Source: Thermoanaerobaculia bacterium (GTDB lineage: Bacteria; Acidobacteriota; Thermoanaerobaculia; Gp7-AA8). From it: 8,050 nucleotides of DNA. A program made the position numbers and the translations under genes. The DNA is taken from assembly GCA_023700825.1 (NCBI GenBank), contig JAMPYE010000188.1, positions 1-8,050 on the forward strand. Direction: 5' to 3'. The notes under the pieces were generated by a model. The model saw nothing but the letters and a program-made list of their open reading frames with translations. It was not told the origin of the DNA and did not search any database. Positions 1 to 6,380 of the stretch are shown piece after piece. Position 1 is the stretch's first letter. Every line of letters begins with the position of its first letter.

Positions 1-9
1 CTTCCTCCT
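1..9 (-). promoter_or_regulatory. Shine-Dalgarno-like site at window edge
   Basis: Read on the minus strand the first nine bases are AGGAGGAAG, a strong ribosome-binding sequence ending at the window edge. A minus-strand gene could start a few bases beyond the window. No start codon is visible, so this is only a hint that another gene follows the pst operon on the same strand. Confidence 0.25.
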
Positions 10-151
10 GACCCATCAGGTCACGCGAGAACCTAGCATTGACCTCAGCAGGAAAAAAATCTTTTCAGAGGGGGGTAGGGAAAAGCCTCGCCGAGACACT
101 CCGTATATGCGGAGGTGTGTCCGCTGGGTGCGAAGTTGGTGCTGGAACGGG

Positions 152-331
152 TCAGCCATTGGGCTCGCGCAATCGGTACGTCAAGTAGATTTTCCAGACC
201 TGACCCTCGGAGATCGCCACCATTCGCGCCGGCGCCGCAACGCTCCACGCCGCGCCCGCGAACACGGAGAGGAACCAGGTGAAGGTCGGCGACGAGACGG
301 TCGGCATCGTCGAGAGCGCGATGCAAATCAT
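152..331 (-). CDS. Possible small ORF of 59 codons, unknown function
   Basis: The frame opens with ATG at 331 and ends with TGA at 152, 68 nt after pstB2 stops. Its third codon positions are mostly G or C right up to the stop, as in the neighbouring genes, which is the main argument that it is coding. The product would have a moderately hydrophobic N-terminal half (MICIALSTMP..., FTWFLSVFAGAAW) and a polar C-terminus ending in LREPNG. There is no convincing Shine-Dalgarno sequence and I recognise no family. A plus-strand frame open from 204 shares the same third-position columns, so strand cannot be decided from composition. It may be a gene remnant or chance. Confidence 0.22.
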   Translation of the reverse strand: MICIALSTMPTVSSPTFTWFLSVFAGAAWSVAAPARMVAISEGQVWKIYLTYRLREPNG

Positions 332-370
332 CGGGATCGGATCCGGACTGATCAGGGCGATGAGTGACGA

Positions 371-389
371 GCAAGGCGGGACGCCTTGC
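371..389 (-). terminator. Hairpin just after pstB2, no U-tract
   Basis: GCAAGGCG and CGCCTTGC form a perfect 8-bp inverted repeat around a 3-nt loop, starting about 10 nt past the pstB2 stop. Its position suits the end of the pst operon, as a 3' stabilising or terminating structure. On the minus strand it is followed by TCGTCACTC, not a T run, so it is not a classical intrinsic terminator. It may instead be a short dispersed REP-like element. Confidence 0.4.
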
Positions 390-399
390 CTACATGACG

Positions 400-1176
400 C
401 TACCCGTAACGACCTTCGATGTACTCCGCGGTCTTCGGATTCTTCGGGTTCAGGAACAGATCGCCGGTGCGGGTGTGCTCGATGAGCTCGCCGAGCAGCA
501 TGAAGATGCACTCGTCGCTCGCGCGCCTCGCCTGCGCCATGTTGTGTGTGACGATGACGATCGTGTAGCGGCCTTTCAGCGCGAACATCAGCTCCTCGAT
601 CCCGCGCGTCCCCTCGACGTCGAGCGCCGAGCAGGGCTCGTCCATCAGGATGATCTCGGGTTTGAGCGGAAGCAGCCGCGCGATGCAGAGCTTTTGCTGC
701 TGCTCGAGCTGCAGCCCCACCGCGCGGTCGTGCAGCCGGTCCTTGAGGTCCTTCCAGAGCCCGACTTCCGTCAGAGACTTTTCGACCGCCGCGTCGAGCT
801 CGTCCCGGTGCGGCTTCCCGTCGGTCGCGTGGATCCGGAGCCCGAACACGACATTTTCGTAGACCGAGATGGGCAGCGGGTTAGGCCGCTGGAAGACCAT
901 GCCGACCGACTTCCGCAGCTCGATGAGCGAGATGTCGGGATCGTAGATGTTCTTTCCCAGCAGCTCGATCGTGCCGCTCGTCCGGACGTTGCCGTAGCGC
1001 TCGTTGACCCGGTTGAAGCAGCGCAGCAGCGTCGTCTTGCCGCAGCCCGACGGGCCGATCAGCGACGTGATGATGCCATCCTTGATGCTGACGTTGATGT
1101 TGCGCAGCGCCTGGAACGAGCCGTACCAGAGGTCGAGCGCGCGCGTCGAGATCGCGATGTGGTGCATCTCGCTCAT
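400..1176 (-). CDS. pstB2: PstB-type phosphate ABC transporter ATPase with degenerate signature motif (second copy)
   Basis: This is a 258-residue ATP-binding subunit of the phosphate importer, acting on the cytoplasmic face of the PstC/PstA channel; the length is normal for PstB. Seen motifs: aromatic A-loop Tyr18, canonical Walker A GPSGCGKTT (41-49), Q-loop Gln96 in VFQRPNP, Walker B ILMDEP with Asp179-Glu180, D-loop SALD (183-186) and H-loop THN with His211. The signature is unusual: the position of LSGGQQQR reads LQLEQQQK (155-162), so the Ser and both Gly that clamp ATP in the partner subunit are gone. The start is the ATG at 1176, overlapping the pstB1 stop by 4 nt (ATGA). An in-frame extension of 33 codons to 1275 is Arg-rich, lies inside pstB1 and is not believed. 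Family assignment is secure; partnership with PstB1 is inferred. Confidence 0.93.
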   Translation of the reverse strand: MSEMHHIAISTRALDLWYGSFQALRNINVSIKDGIITSLIGPSGCGKTTLLRCFNRVNERYGNVRTSGTIELLGKNIYDPDISLIELRKSVGMVFQRPNPLPISVYENVVFGLRIHATDGKPHRDELDAAVEKSLTEVGLWKDLKDRLHDRAVGLQLEQQQKLCIARLLPLKPEIILMDEPCSALDVEGTRGIEELMFALKGRYTIVIVTHNMAQARRASDECIFMLLGELIEHTRTGDLFLNPKNPKTAEYIEGRYG

Positions 1177-1939
1177 CCGAAGATCCCGTGCACGTAGTCG
1201 TAGGTCCGCCGGTCGGCCGGCGCCTCGGAGAAAACGACCTCGGTTGCGCCTAACTCCACGATCTCGCCTTTCCACATGAACATCGTCCGCCTGGCGAGGC
1301 GTCGCGCCTGCTGCACGAGGTTCGTCACCAGGACGATCGTGATCTCGCGGCTCAGCTCCTTGAGGACGTCCTCGATCCGCATCGTCGTCACCGGGTCGAT
1401 CGCGATCGAGAACTCGTCGAGGCAGAGGACGTCGGGCTGGTGCGAGAGGGCGCGCGCGATCGTGAGCCGCTGCTGCTGCCCGCCCGAGAGCGCCGTGCCG
1501 AGGCTTCCGAGCCGGTCCTTGACCTCGTCCCAGAGCGCCGCCTGGCGCAGGCAGCGCTCGACGAGGCCGTCGAGCTCGTGCTTGTCGTGCATGCCGGCGC
1601 AGCGCGGCGCGAACGCCACGTTGTCGTAGATCGTCAGGGGAAGCCCCACGGGAAGTGGCGCGACCATGCCGATCTTCCGCCGCAGCGCGAAGACGTCGCG
1701 CGTCTTTCGCACGTTCTCGCCCTCGAACAGGATCGTGCCCGTCATCGTCGCGCCGGCGACGAAGTCGATCGTCCGGTTCAGGCAGCGCAGCAGCGAGCTC
1801 TTCCCCGACTGCGCCGGGCCGATGATCGCGAAGATCTCGTTGCGCCCGACCTCGAAGGAAATGCCGTGGATCACCTCGCGCGTGCCGTAGGCGAGGCGCA
1901 GGTCCTGGACGACGATCGTCTTGTCGCTCGGCGCGCTCA

Positions 1940-1940
<1 letters not shown>
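1173..1940 (-). CDS. pstB1: PstB-type phosphate ABC transporter ATPase lacking Q-loop Gln and H-loop His (first copy)
   Basis: This is a 255-residue PstB paralogue. Tyr18 gives the A-loop. The P-loop reads GPAQSGKSS (41-49), which fits GxxxxGKS but not the usual GPSGCGKS. The signature LSGGQQQR (151-158) is intact, and Walker B VLCLDE keeps Asp175 and Glu176. Two ATP-site residues are missing: the Q-loop FQKP is APLP here (Pro95 for Gln), and the switch histidine of THNMQQA is Asn207 in TNLVQQA. The D-loop is altered to SIAID (Asp182 kept). The frame is intact throughout, so decay by frameshift is not the cause. The start is the ATG at 1940, sharing one base with the pstA TGA; AGGAAG at 1949-1954 sits 8 nt upstream. 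A GTG at 1946 is too close to that site. It probably works as the non-catalytic half of a heterodimer with PstB2. Confidence 0.92.
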
Positions 1941-2854
<914 letters not shown>

Positions 2855-2856
2855 CG

Positions 2857-3795
2857 CTACTTCCTCCGCAGCCCGCGGATCGCCATGTCCGCCGTCAGGT
2901 TCACCACGAACGTGATCACGAAGAGAAGGACTCCCGTGAGGAAGAGCACGCGGTAGTGCGGCGATCCGGCGGCCGCCTCCCCGAGCTCCGCCGCGATGTT
3001 CGCCGTGAGCGTACGCACCGAGTCGAGCGGGCCGTGCGGGATCCGCACCGCGTGCCCCGTCGCCATGAGCACCGCCATCGTCTCGCCGACCGCCCTTCCG
3101 ACGCCTAACAGCACCGCCGCCAGGAGACCGTTGCGCGCGGCCGGCAGCAGCACGCGGCGGATCATCTGCAGCTTCGTCGCCCCCAGCGCCTCGGCCGCCT
3201 CGCGGAACGAGTCGGGCACCGCCTTGAGCGCGTCTTCGCCGATCGAGACGATGATCGGAATGCTCATCAGCGCCAGGATGATCCCGCCGTTCAGCAGGTT
3301 CACGCCGACCGGCGCGCCGGTCAGGTCCACGATCAGCTTGCTCATCACCGTGAGGCCGATGAAGCCCCACACGACCGAAGGGATCGCCGCGAGCAGCTCG
3401 ATGACGATCTTGAGGATCTCCTTCTGCTTCTTCCCCGAGAACTCCGAGATGTAGATGGCGGCGCCGAGTCCGAACGGCACCGCGATCACCATCGCCAGCG
3501 CCGTCACGGCGACCGACCCGAACGTCAGCGCCCAGGTCCCGTAACGGACATTGCGCTCGGACGTCGGGTACCACTCCGTGCTGAACAGGAACTCCTTCGC
3601 GTCGAACTCGGCGTCGAAGAGAACGGGCGCCGCCTCGCGGAAGACGAAGAAGAAGATCGCGAGGACGAAGAAGATCGCACTGAACCCGCTGAGGCGGATC
3701 AGGATCTCGAGCGCACGCTCGCCGAGAATGACGAGCGGCTTGCGGCCCGGGAGTCGGGTCCGAACGCGCTCCCCGCTTGCGGGTATCGCCGTCAT
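2857..3795 (-). CDS. pstC: Phosphate ABC transporter permease PstC
   Basis: This 312-residue inner-membrane permease is the other channel half. The first long hydrophobic segment is at about 36-52, followed by a periplasmic stretch (FLFSTEWYPTSE, 69-80) that is characteristic of PstC near the front of the domain. Further hydrophobic segments lie at about 89-116, 127-152, 168-185, 222-245 and 284-302. The EAA loop is at 188-218 (DALKAVPDSFREAAEALGAT), followed by GRAVGETMAVLMATGH (233-248) and RTLTANIAAE (261-270), all standard for PstC. The ATG at 3795 has a GGAAG about 8 nt upstream and lies 19 nt after the pstS stop. Nothing is missing or unusual apart from one TTA leucine codon at residue 230, inside the repeated heptamer GTTAGGC. 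Confidence 0.95.
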   Translation of the reverse strand: MTAIPASGERVRTRLPGRKPLVILGERALEILIRLSGFSAIFFVLAIFFFVFREAAPVLFDAEFDAKEFLFSTEWYPTSERNVRYGTWALTFGSVAVTALAMVIAVPFGLGAAIYISEFSGKKQKEILKIVIELLAAIPSVVWGFIGLTVMSKLIVDLTGAPVGVNLLNGGIILALMSIPIIVSIGEDALKAVPDSFREAAEALGATKLQMIRRVLLPAARNGLLAAVLLGVGRAVGETMAVLMATGHAVRIPHGPLDSVRTLTANIAAELGEAAAGSPHYRVLFLTGVLLFVITFVVNLTADMAIRGLRRK

Positions 3796-3814
3796 TGAAT
3801 CGCTTCCGCCGTTT

Positions 3815-4795
3815 CTACTTCGATGCAGTGTCGGTCGCGGCGGGTGCCGCGTCCGTCGCGGCCGCCTCAGGGGCCGCGTCGCGCACCACCGGCACGTAGC
3901 CGTTGTCCTGCAGGACCGCCTGCCCTGCGGGCGAGAGGACCCACTCGACGTACTTCTTCACGGCGCCTTCCGGCTCGCCGAGGGTGTAGAAGTGGAGCGA
4001 GCGCGCGAGCGGATAGGCCTTCGTCAGCGTGTTCTCGACGGTGGGGGCAACCGCGGGCTCGCCTTTCTTCGTGGCGACCTTGAGCATCTTCACCTCGCCG
4101 GTGACGTAGCCCATGCCGCTGTAGCCGATCGCCGTCTTCGTCGTGCCGACGAGCTCGACGACTTCCTTCGAGCCGTTCATGTCGCGAGAGCCGAGCTTGA
4201 AGTCGTGCTTGTCGAGCACGTGCTCGCGGAAGAACTCGTAAGTACCCGAGCTCGACTGGCGGCTGACGCGGACGATGGTGTCGTCGGTGACTCCCGGGAT
4301 CGTCACGCCGATCTCCGACCACTTCGTGACCGGGCTCCCCTCGATGTAGATCTTCGAGAGATCCTCGAGGCTGATCTCGGTGAGCGGATTGTCCTTGTGA
4401 ACGTAGACGGCGAGCGCGTCGTAGCCGACGATGAAGTCCTTCGGTGTCTTGCCCGTGTTCTTCGTCGTCTGGTCGATTTCCGCGGGCTTCATCTCGCGGC
4501 TCGCGTTGGCGATGTCGATCGTTCCCTTCTCGAGCGCGGCGATGCCGACGCCGGAGCCGCCGCCGGAAACCTCGACGTCCGCGGTCGGATCGACCTTCTT
4601 GTACTCCTCGGCCCAGGCCTGCGCCACGTTGACCATCGTGTCGGAGCCCTTGACCTGGATCGTCGTGGGCTCGGCAGCGGTGCCGGGCGACGACGCCTTC
4701 TCGCCGCCGCCACAGCCGAAAAGAACGGCGACGGACAGGGCCAGAACACAGACGAGCGGGTAAAGGGATCGTGAAGAGGGAGCGCTGGCTTTCAC
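3815..4795 (-). CDS. pstS: Phosphate-binding lipoprotein PstS
   Basis: This 326-residue extracytoplasmic phosphate receptor delivers phosphate to PstC/PstA. The N-terminus has a basic start, a hydrophobic core (11-26) and a lipobox LFG-C with Cys28 as the likely lipidated residue, so the protein should be membrane-anchored. Family motifs are clear: IQVKGSDTM (46-54), SGGGSGVGI (77-85), DIANASREMKP (94-104) and the phosphate-loop-like SRQSSSGTYEFF (178-189). The mature domain ends near GYVPVVRD (299-306), and an Ala/Asp/Thr-rich tail of about 20 residues follows that is probably disordered. The start is a GTG at 4795, supported by AAGGAG 9 nt upstream and by the complete signal peptide it yields. 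It is the first gene of pstSCAB1B2, with its own candidate promoter and PHO box upstream. The type resembles PstS of Gram-positives and cyanobacteria more than E. coli PstS. Confidence 0.95.
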   Translation of the reverse strand: MKASAPSSRSLYPLVCVLALSVAVLFGCGGGEKASSPGTAAEPTTIQVKGSDTMVNVAQAWAEEYKKVDPTADVEVSGGGSGVGIAALEKGTIDIANASREMKPAEIDQTTKNTGKTPKDFIVGYDALAVYVHKDNPLTEISLEDLSKIYIEGSPVTKWSEIGVTIPGVTDDTIVRVSRQSSSGTYEFFREHVLDKHDFKLGSRDMNGSKEVVELVGTTKTAIGYSGMGYVTGEVKMLKVATKKGEPAVAPTVENTLTKAYPLARSLHFYTLGEPEGAVKKYVEWVLSPAGQAVLQDNGYVPVVRDAAPEAAATDAAPAATDTASK

Positions 4796-4804
4796 AGTGC
4801 GAAT

Positions 4805-4810
4805 CTCCTT
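4805..4810 (-). promoter_or_regulatory. pstS ribosome-binding site (fixes the GTG start)
   Basis: AAGGAG on the minus strand lies 9 nt before the GTG at 4795. It is the strongest such site nearby and decides the unusual start codon. Confidence 0.7.
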
Positions 4811-4848
4811 AAGGCTGACTGAGAGGCGCGGGGCCGCCGGATGATGGC

Positions 4849-4925
4849 CGAAACCGTATCGCGCGAAACCGGCGGAAGTCTAGCAGATGGCTGTTGAGCC
4901 CCAAGCCGGGACCAGCCCGAAACCG
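4849..4925 (-). repeat. Three copies of the octamer CGGTTTCG in the pst leader
   Basis: The plus-strand octamer CGAAACCG occurs at 4849-4856, 4864-4871 and 4918-4925, all in the same orientation. Two copies are 15 bp apart around the predicted transcription start and one lies upstream of the candidate -35. They could be operator half-sites or chance in GC-rich DNA; no known regulator is recognised. Confidence 0.25.
4877..4904 (-). promoter_or_regulatory. Candidate promoter of the pst operon
   Basis: On the minus strand TTGGGG (4899-4904) and TAGACT (4877-4882) are separated by 16 bp, and the -10 is preceded by TGC as in an extended -10. Transcription would begin near 4870, giving a leader of about 75 nt before pstS. 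Each hexamer matches the sigma-70 consensus only partly, so this is tentative. Confidence 0.3.
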
Positions 4926-4942
4926 AACGCGCAATGCGCGTT

Positions 4943-4964
4943 TTCGCGTAAATTCGGTGTAAAG
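4943..4964 (-). promoter_or_regulatory. Candidate PHO box (two 11-bp direct repeats)
   Basis: On the minus strand two adjacent 11-nt units read CTTTACACCGA and ATTTACGCGAA, agreeing at 7 of 11 positions including the shared TTTAC core. PhoB/PhoP-family regulators bind tandem direct repeats with this 11-bp period (TTAACA-like in Bacillus, GTTCACC-like in Streptomyces). The site lies about 150 nt upstream of pstS, where such a box would be expected. It is about 39 bp from the candidate -35, further than is typical, so either the promoter or the box call may be wrong. Confidence 0.4.
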
Positions 4965-4991
4965 AGGCGCCCCGGGGACGACTCCCGCGGA

Positions 4992-5156
4992 TTGTCATCC
5001 CGACGATCCCGCGAAGCGGGTGAGGAGGGATCTCGCAGGCTGGTACAGACGCGCCGGCGAGCGCGCACACCACGGGCCGAAGAGTTCATCCGTTCTACCT
5101 TGCGAGATCCCTCCTCGCTCGCCCCGCTTCGCGAGGCCCGGTCGTCGGGATGACAA
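4992..5156. repeat. Imperfect inverted-repeat element (REP/MITE-like) between phoU and pstS
   Basis: The left arm (about 4992-5039) begins TTGTCATCCCGACGA and ends GAGGAGGGATCTCGCAGG. The right arm (about 5098-5156), reverse-complemented, begins with the same 15 bases and ends GAGGAGGGATCTCGCAAGG. The arms differ by small indels in the middle, and each carries a smaller nested stem; the left one is CCCGC-GAA-GCGGG (5008-5020). The roughly 58-nt spacer has no recognised content and no ORF. No target-site duplication is obvious. It starts 17 nt past the phoU stop, so in RNA it would fold into a long hairpin that could end or process the phoU transcript. Sequences of this TGTCATCCCGA...GGGATCTCGC kind resemble dispersed intergenic repeats of environmental bacteria. 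Confidence 0.75.
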
Positions 5157-5173
5157 CGTCCTCGCCCCGGCCG

Positions 5174-6271
5174 TCAACTGTTCGTGTCGCGAATGGCCGA
5201 GACGAGATCGCGGATTTCGCCCGCGATCATCGAGGAGGTCGACTCGCACGCGCGCGTGACTTCCTCGTCACTGGCATCGGCTCCCGGCAGGCTTCCGACC
5301 CCCCATTCGAGCAGCACGGCGCGCCGCGGCCGTCGCGGGAAGGCGCGGCGCACCTCCGGCGAGAGCAGCACGATCACGTGGTAGTGGTCGAGGTTGGGCA
5401 CCTGGATGATCGCTTTCGGGACCGACCGCGAGATGTCGAACCCCTTCGCCGCCATGCAGGCGGAGACCCGCGTGTCGACCGGGGCGGGGTCGATGCCGGC
5501 GCTCGAGAAGATGAAGCCCGCCTCCTGCATCGACGTGCCGATCGCTTCCGCCATCAGGCTGAGCGTCGAGTTGTGCTCGTCGACGAAGAGAATGCGGAAC
5601 GCCTCGGAGCCCGGGTGCTTCGCGTACTCCCCGGTGCACATGTAGAGCGTTTCCATGCCGATGTTGCGCGCCTGGTCGGAGACGCGCTCGAGCCGGCGCG
5701 TGGCCTGGACGAGCGGGTTCAGCGCTTCGAACGGGAGGCGCCCCTCGGTGTACGCGCGAGTCAGGTCCGCGGTGAGCTTGTCACGCATGAGGTCGACGGC
5801 TTCGTCGGTCTCGATCGTCCTCCGCGCGAGCTCGGGATCTTCGGTGACGAAGGCGCGGACCGCGTCGCGAAGCATCGGCACGGCCAGCGCGGCAATCTGC
5901 TTGAGGTTGTCGACCGGAACCGGCGTTCCGACCTTCGTGAGGCGGAGGGCTTCGCGCGCGATGCTCTCGGCGTAGTCGCCGACGCGCTCGAGCTCGAGGT
6001 TGACCTTGATCGCGGAGTACGCGAATCGCAGCAGGCTCGCGGCAGGCTGGTGGCGCACCAAGAACTCGAGGCAGAGACGGTCGAGCTGCTTCTCGATCTC
6101 GTCGATGTACTGGTCGCGGAGAATGACCGCGAAGGCGAGCTGCCTGTCGCGCTCGGTCACGGCCCGGATGCTCGCCTCGATCGCCTTCGCCGCGAGCTCG
6201 CCCATCTCCGTGATCTTGGAGCGGATCTGCTCGAGATCGTGCTGCAGTGATACCTCGAGATGCGTCGACAA
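5174..6271 (-). CDS. phoU: PhoU-like regulator fused to a catalytically dead LMW phosphatase/ArsC-like domain
   Basis: PhoU is the cytoplasmic regulator that links the Pst transporter to the Pho histidine kinase. Residues 1-215 hold the usual two helical-bundle repeats, each with its metal-binding-type motif: ELERVGD (93-99) and RLERVSD (193-199), the second followed by QARNIG. Ordinary PhoU ends about here, but this protein runs to 365 residues. The extra domain (about 225-365) aligns with low-molecular-weight phosphatase/arsenate reductase: ILFV strand, HNS and MAEAIG, SAGIDP (258-263), GFDISR (277-282) and an EWGV stretch (322-325). The catalytic CX5R loop is replaced: Asp231 for Cys and Leu237 for Arg, and the general-acid Asp-Pro is Ser-Leu at 327-328. 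The redox cysteines of ArsC are absent. I prefer the TTG start at 6271, 9 nt after GGAGG; the GTG at 6280 abuts that GGAGG with no spacing. A binding or sensing role is inferred. Confidence 0.9.
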   Translation of the reverse strand: MSTHLEVSLQHDLEQIRSKITEMGELAAKAIEASIRAVTERDRQLAFAVILRDQYIDEIEKQLDRLCLEFLVRHQPAASLLRFAYSAIKVNLELERVGDYAESIAREALRLTKVGTPVPVDNLKQIAALAVPMLRDAVRAFVTEDPELARRTIETDEAVDLMRDKLTADLTRAYTEGRLPFEALNPLVQATRRLERVSDQARNIGMETLYMCTGEYAKHPGSEAFRILFVDEHNSTLSLMAEAIGTSMQEAGFIFSSAGIDPAPVDTRVSACMAAKGFDISRSVPKAIIQVPNLDHYHVIVLLSPEVRRAFPRRPRRAVLLEWGVGSLPGADASDEEVTRACESTSSMIAGEIRDLVSAIRDTNS

Positions 6272-6316
6272 AGTTGGCACCCTCCGTTCGCGCGCGCTTC
6301 GCGCACACTTCTCCCG

Positions 6317-6345
6317 AGCATAGGTCCTGCCTCACCGCAGCGCAA
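6317..6345 (-). promoter_or_regulatory. Candidate phoU promoter
   Basis: On the minus strand TTGCGC (6340-6345) and TATGCT (6317-6322) are 17 bp apart, placing transcription start near 6310 and giving a leader of about 38 nt. The spacing is ideal but the hexamers are only partial matches. It sits in the short divergent region shared with ppk1. I see no PHO-box-like 11-bp repeat here. Confidence 0.3.
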
Positions 6346-6380
6346 GCACGCTGTAGTATTCTCACCATCGAGATCGAGCC

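Larger units (their letters stand above)
1..399. other. Region downstream of pstB2, mostly without a supported gene
   Basis: This stretch follows the pstB2 stop. Next to the stop is an 8-bp hairpin (371-389). The middle (152-331) holds an ambiguous small ORF. At 81-97 the minus strand can form a weak 5-bp stem, one pair of it a G-T wobble, followed by TTTTCCC, a poor intrinsic-terminator candidate. At 99-114 is a near-palindrome, CTCCG-TATATG-CGGAG. A run of seven T on the minus strand (53-59) has no GC-rich stem before it. I recognise no conserved gene, tRNA or ncRNA here. Confidence 0.4.

Noticed and set aside
39..44. TTGACC as a plus-strand -35 near the window start
   Set aside because: No acceptable -10 at 16-18 bp and no plus-strand gene follows.
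364..1197. Plus-strand 277-codon open frame opposite pstB2
   Set aside because: It is rich in Arg, Asp, Val and Leu, as typically arises opposite GC-rich genes; pstB2 on the other strand has clear motifs.
2855..3574. Long N-terminal extension of pstA to a 544-codon frame
   Set aside because: The extension is Arg/Gly/Ala low-complexity sequence overlapping pstC in another frame; the ATG at 2854 has a good Shine-Dalgarno site.
3551..4774. Plus-strand 407-codon open frame opposite pstS and the start of pstC
   Set aside because: Low-complexity Arg/Leu/Asp/Val composition, no recognisable domain, and it crosses two well-supported genes.
5150..6250. Plus-strand 366-codon open frame opposite phoU
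   Set aside because: Mirror frame of phoU with typical antisense composition; it starts inside the inverted-repeat element.
6354..6359. TAGTAT as a -10 for ppk1
   Set aside because: The hexamer is a fair match, but 17 bp upstream there is only CTCACC, and the leader would be very short; not enough to call a promoter.
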